DNA from: Sphingomonas hengshuiensis
GTDB lineage: Bacteria > Pseudomonadota > Alphaproteobacteria > Sphingomonadales > Sphingomonadaceae
Length of the DNA stretch: 64,000 nt
Direction of reading: 5' to 3'
NCBI RefSeq assembly: GCF_000935025.1
Contig: NZ_CP010836.1
Coordinates: 2,914,001-2,978,000, forward strand
Positions 61,391 through 64,000 of the stretch are shown one piece after another. Both the position numbers and the translations under genes were made by a program. Positions within the stretch are counted from its first letter, which is position 1. Each line of letters starts with the position of its first letter. The notes beneath the pieces were generated by a model. It worked only from the letters and a program-made list of their open reading frames with translations, was not told the DNA's origin and did not search any database.

Positions 61391-62533
61391 ATGAGGAATT
61401 GGGTCATCGCTGCAGCCGCGATCGCATCGACGCTGCCGGCTGTCGCACAGGCGGGCGAAGCGCGGCGCGCGGCGTTCGGCGCGCTGGCCGACGGGCGCGC
61501 GGTCGAAGCGGTGACGCTCTCCAACGGGCACGGCGTGCGCGCGACGGTAATCAGCTATGGCGCGATCCTCCAGTCGCTGATCGTCCCCGACCGCGCGGGC
61601 AAGGCCGAGGAAGTGACGCTGGGCTATGCCGACATGGCGGGCTATCTGAAGGCGCCCAATTATTTCGGCGCCACCGTCGGTCGCTACGCCAACCGGATCA
61701 AGGGCGGCAGCTTCCAGATCGACGGCACCGCCTACACGCTCGCAAAGAATAACGGCCCCAACGCGCTCCACGGCGGCCCCCAGGGCTTCGACAAGCGGCT
61801 CTGGACGATCACCAGCGTGAACGACGGCCCGACCGCGAGCGTCGTGCTCAGCTATACCAGCGCCGATGGCGAGGAAGGCTATCCCGGCGCGCTGACCGTC
61901 ACCGCGACCTATTCGCTCAACGAGAAGGACGAGCTGAGCGTCGAGTATAAGGCGACGACGACCAAGGCGACGATCGTCAACATCACCAACCACAGCTTCT
62001 TCAACCTGGGCGGCGAAGCGTCGCAGCGCGGCATCTATGGCCATGTCCTGACGATTCCCGCCGAGGCGACGACGCCGGTCGACCGCACGCTGATTCCCAC
62101 CGGCGAACTGCGCCCGGTGGCGGGCACGCCGTTCGATTTCCGCAAGCCCATGGTCGTCGGCGCGCGCATCCGCGATGGCCGCGATCCGCAGATCGTGTTC
62201 GGTCAGGGCTATGATGAGAATTTCGTGATCGCCCGCGACGTCTCGGCGCAGCCGCGCCCCCACGCCCGAGTCGAGGACCCGGTGACCGGTCGCGTGATGG
62301 AAATCCTGTCCAACCAGCCCGGCGTCCAGCTCTACACCGGCAATTTCCTCGACGGCACCGCGATCGGCCGGTCGGGCCTCGCCTATCGCCAAGGCGACGG
62401 GATCGCGCTCGAGCCGCAGCTTTTCCCGGACACGCCGAACCAGCCCGCGTTCGGCTCCGCCCGGCTCAACCCGGGCCAGACCTATCGCAACATCATCGTA
62501 TACCGCTTCTCGACTGCCCCGGCGTCGAACTGA
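61391..62533 (+). CDS. galM: aldose 1-epimerase (mutarotase), periplasmic, second copy
   Basis: A 380-residue mutarotase with a Sec signal (1-21). Family marks are [28 protein letters not shown] (catalytic His), [12 protein letters not shown] (second His) and [16 protein letters not shown] (catalytic Glu). It is clearly paralogous to the copy at 13676, sharing most of these blocks. It is divergent from the permease-GH95 operon and precedes a sugar-acid dehydratase by 22 bp, so it probably feeds released sugars to the oxidative pathway. Confidence 0.93.
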   Translation: MRNWVIAAAAIASTLPAVAQAGEARRAAFGALADGRAVEAVTLSNGHGVRATVISYGAILQSLIVPDRAGKAEEVTLGYADMAGYLKAPNYFGATVGRYANRIKGGSFQIDGTAYTLAKNNGPNALHGGPQGFDKRLWTITSVNDGPTASVVLSYTSADGEEGYPGALTVTATYSLNEKDELSVEYKATTTKATIVNITNHSFFNLGGEASQRGIYGHVLTIPAEATTPVDRTLIPTGELRPVAGTPFDFRKPMVVGARIRDGRDPQIVFGQGYDENFVIARDVSAQPRPHARVEDPVTGRVMEILSNQPGVQLYTGNFLDGTAIGRSGLAYRQGDGIALEPQLFPDTPNQPAFGSARLNPGQTYRNIIVYRFSTAPASN

Positions 62534-62555
62534 CACCAACCGACAAGGCCCCTTG

Positions 62556-64000
62556 ATGACCGACACCCCCCCGCTTCCCCGCGCGCTGCGCAGCCGCGCC
62601 TGGTTCGACAATCCGGCGAACATCGACATGACAGCGCTGTATCTCGAGCGCTATCTGAACTTCGGGCTTAGCCTGGAGGAGCTGCGTTCGGGCAAGCCGA
62701 TCATCGGCATCGCGCAAACGGGGTCGGACCTCAGCCCGTGCAACCGCCACCATCTGGTGCTGGCCGAGCGCGTGCGCGAGGGGATTCGCGAGGCGGGGGG
62801 CATCGCGCTCGAATTCCCGGTCCACCCGATCCAGGAAACCGGCAAGCGCCCGACCGCAGGGCTCGATCGCAACCTCGCCTATCTGGGTCTGGTCGAGGCG
62901 ATCTATGGCTATCCGCTCGACGGCGTCGTGCTGACGACCGGATGCGACAAGACCACGCCCGCGTTGCTGATGGCGGCGGCGACGGTCAATATCCCGGCGA
63001 TCGCACTGTCGGTGGGCCCGATGCTCAACGGCTGGCACAAGGGCGAGCGCACCGGGTCGGGGACGATCGTGTGGAAGGCGCGCCAGATGATGGCCGCGGG
63101 CGAGATCGACGCCGACGGCTTCATCAAGCTCGTCGCCTCGTCGGCGCCGTCGACCGGCTATTGCAACACGATGGGCACCGCGACGACGATGAACAGCCTG
63201 GCCGAGGCGCTGGGGATGATGCTGCCCGGATCGGCGGCGATCCCCGCGCCGTATCGCGATCGCCAGGAAGTCGCCTATCGCACGGGCCTCCGCATCGTCG
63301 AGATGGTCGCCGAGGACCTCAAACCCTCCGACATCCTAACGCGCGAGGCGTTCCTGAACGCCATCGTCGTCAATTCGGCGATCGGCGGATCGACCAACGC
63401 GCCGATCCATCTGGCCGCCATCGCGCGCCATATCGGCGCCGAGCTGGACCTCACCGACTGGCAGACGCACGGCCATGACGTGCCGCTGCTCGTCAACCTC
63501 CAACCTGCGGGCGAATATCTGGGCGAGGATTATTACCGCGCCGGCGGCGTCCCCGCCGTGGTGAACCAGCTCATGCGCCAGGGGCTGATCCACGAAGACG
63601 CGATGACCGTCAACGGGCGTACGATGGGCGACAATTGTCGCGACGCGACGATCGAGGACGACAAGGTGATCCGCGCGTTCGAGAACCCGCTGGTCGAACG
63701 CGCCGGCTTCATCGTGCTCAAGGGCAATTTGTTCGACGCCGCGATCATGAAGACCAGCGTGATCGGTCCCGAATTCCGCGACCGCTATCTCTCCAACCCC
63801 GACGATCCCGACGCCTTTGAAGGCCCCGCCGTCGTGTTCGACGGGCCGGAGGATTACCACCACCGCATCGACGATCCATCGCTCGGCATCACCGACCAGA
63901 CTTTGTTGTTTATGCGCGGCGCCGGCCCGATTGGCTATCCGGGCGCGGCAGAGGTCGTGAACATGCGGCCCCCCGCCTATCTGATCCGCGAAGGTATCCA
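62556..64000 (+). CDS. IlvD/Edd-family sugar-acid dehydratase (L-arabinonate/D-xylonate type), 3' truncated by window edge
   Basis: The frame is open from ATG 62556 to the end of the window, giving 481 residues; about 100 C-terminal residues lie outside. It has the pentonate branch pattern [35 protein letters not shown], an iron-sulphur Cys in [38 protein letters not shown] and the third-cluster region [12 protein letters not shown]. These enzymes dehydrate L-arabinonate, D-xylonate or related acids to 2-keto-3-deoxy acids. It is in the galM unit and complements the AraD1-type gene at 41497. Specificity between pentonates cannot be decided by eye. Confidence 0.9.
   Translation, partial: MTDTPPLPRALRSRAWFDNPANIDMTALYLERYLNFGLSLEELRSGKPIIGIAQTGSDLSPCNRHHLVLAERVREGIREAGGIALEFPVHPIQETGKRPTAGLDRNLAYLGLVEAIYGYPLDGVVLTTGCDKTTPALLMAAATVNIPAIALSVGPMLNGWHKGERTGSGTIVWKARQMMAAGEIDADGFIKLVASSAPSTGYCNTMGTATTMNSLAEALGMMLPGSAAIPAPYRDRQEVAYRTGLRIVEMVAEDLKPSDILTREAFLNAIVVNSAIGGSTNAPIHLAAIARHIGAELDLTDWQTHGHDVPLLVNLQPAGEYLGEDYYRAGGVPAVVNQLMRQGLIHEDAMTVNGRTMGDNCRDATIEDDKVIRAFENPLVERAGFIVLKGNLFDAAIMKTSVIGPEFRDRYLSNPDDPDAFEGPAVVFDGPEDYHHRIDDPSLGITDQTLLFMRGAGPIGYPGAAEVVNMRPPAYLIREGI

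Noticed and set aside
1..64000. CRISPR arrays, insertion sequences, integrases, phage genes, rRNA genes, replication origin
   Set aside because: Looked for on both strands; no regularly spaced repeats, transposase or integrase motifs, rRNA-like stretches or DnaA-box clusters were recognised.

Overview
The window looks like the chromosome of a sphingomonad (Sphingomonas or a close relative, Alphaproteobacteria). The evidence is very high GC, four large TonB-dependent receptors, non-phosphorylative sugar-acid enzymes (dgoK, dgoA, an IlvD/Edd dehydratase), the TBDR/SapC/cupin-like/halogenase-like gene set typical of that group, and many exported hydrolases with Sec or twin-arginine signals. No insertion sequence, integrase, phage gene or CRISPR array was seen. 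Everything here was read by eye; no database search was run.

Layout. 1-4061: housekeeping genes (cut SRPBCC protein, DUF2218 protein with a YqjI-like PadR repressor, rarA, YjbR-like protein, DUF429-like protein). 4089-6863: a probable zinc-uptake unit (small Cys/His membrane protein plus ZnuD-like receptor) with a Zur-like site. 6990-7065: tRNA-Thr(TGT). From there to the right edge almost every gene concerns plant carbohydrates. 7116-9452: galactonate genes dgoK-dgoA with a GntR/FadR regulator. 9678-15990: TBDR plus GH43, divergent from a mutarotase and a clan GH-A hydrolase. 16441-33314: a block of esterases, a sugar permease, a ROK kinase, two LacI regulators, a TBDR, a GH68 sucrase and a ceramidase-like hydrolase. 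33521-48092: permease-GH31, GH127-GH51, an AraD1-type enzyme with its own FadR-type regulator, and a CE1-GH43-GH27 operon. 48179-54701: cupin-like and SapC genes divergent from TBDR and halogenase-like genes. 54759-64000: GH3, a permease-GH95 operon, a second mutarotase and an IlvD/Edd sugar-acid dehydratase that runs off the edge.

How it works together. Receptors would bring oligosaccharides across the outer membrane. Periplasmic GH43, GH51, GH127, GH31, GH27, GH95 and GH3 enzymes would remove arabinose, xylose, galactose and fucose, while esterases remove acyl groups. MFS permeases import the sugars. Mutarotases, the dehydratase, the AraD1-type enzyme and the DgoK/DgoA pair feed oxidative pentose and galactose routes.

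Two control signals stand out. The perfect palindrome CAATCGATTG occurs seven times between 16 and 32 kb, upstream of an esterase-rich sucrose-type set. This could be an uptake and deacylation system for acylated sucrose or a similar ester-decorated sugar, which is an inference. A second motif, close to TTGTCGGACTATTG and fitting the FadR/FCD operator pattern, occurs four times upstream of the arabinose-related units, including the gene of a FadR-type regulator.
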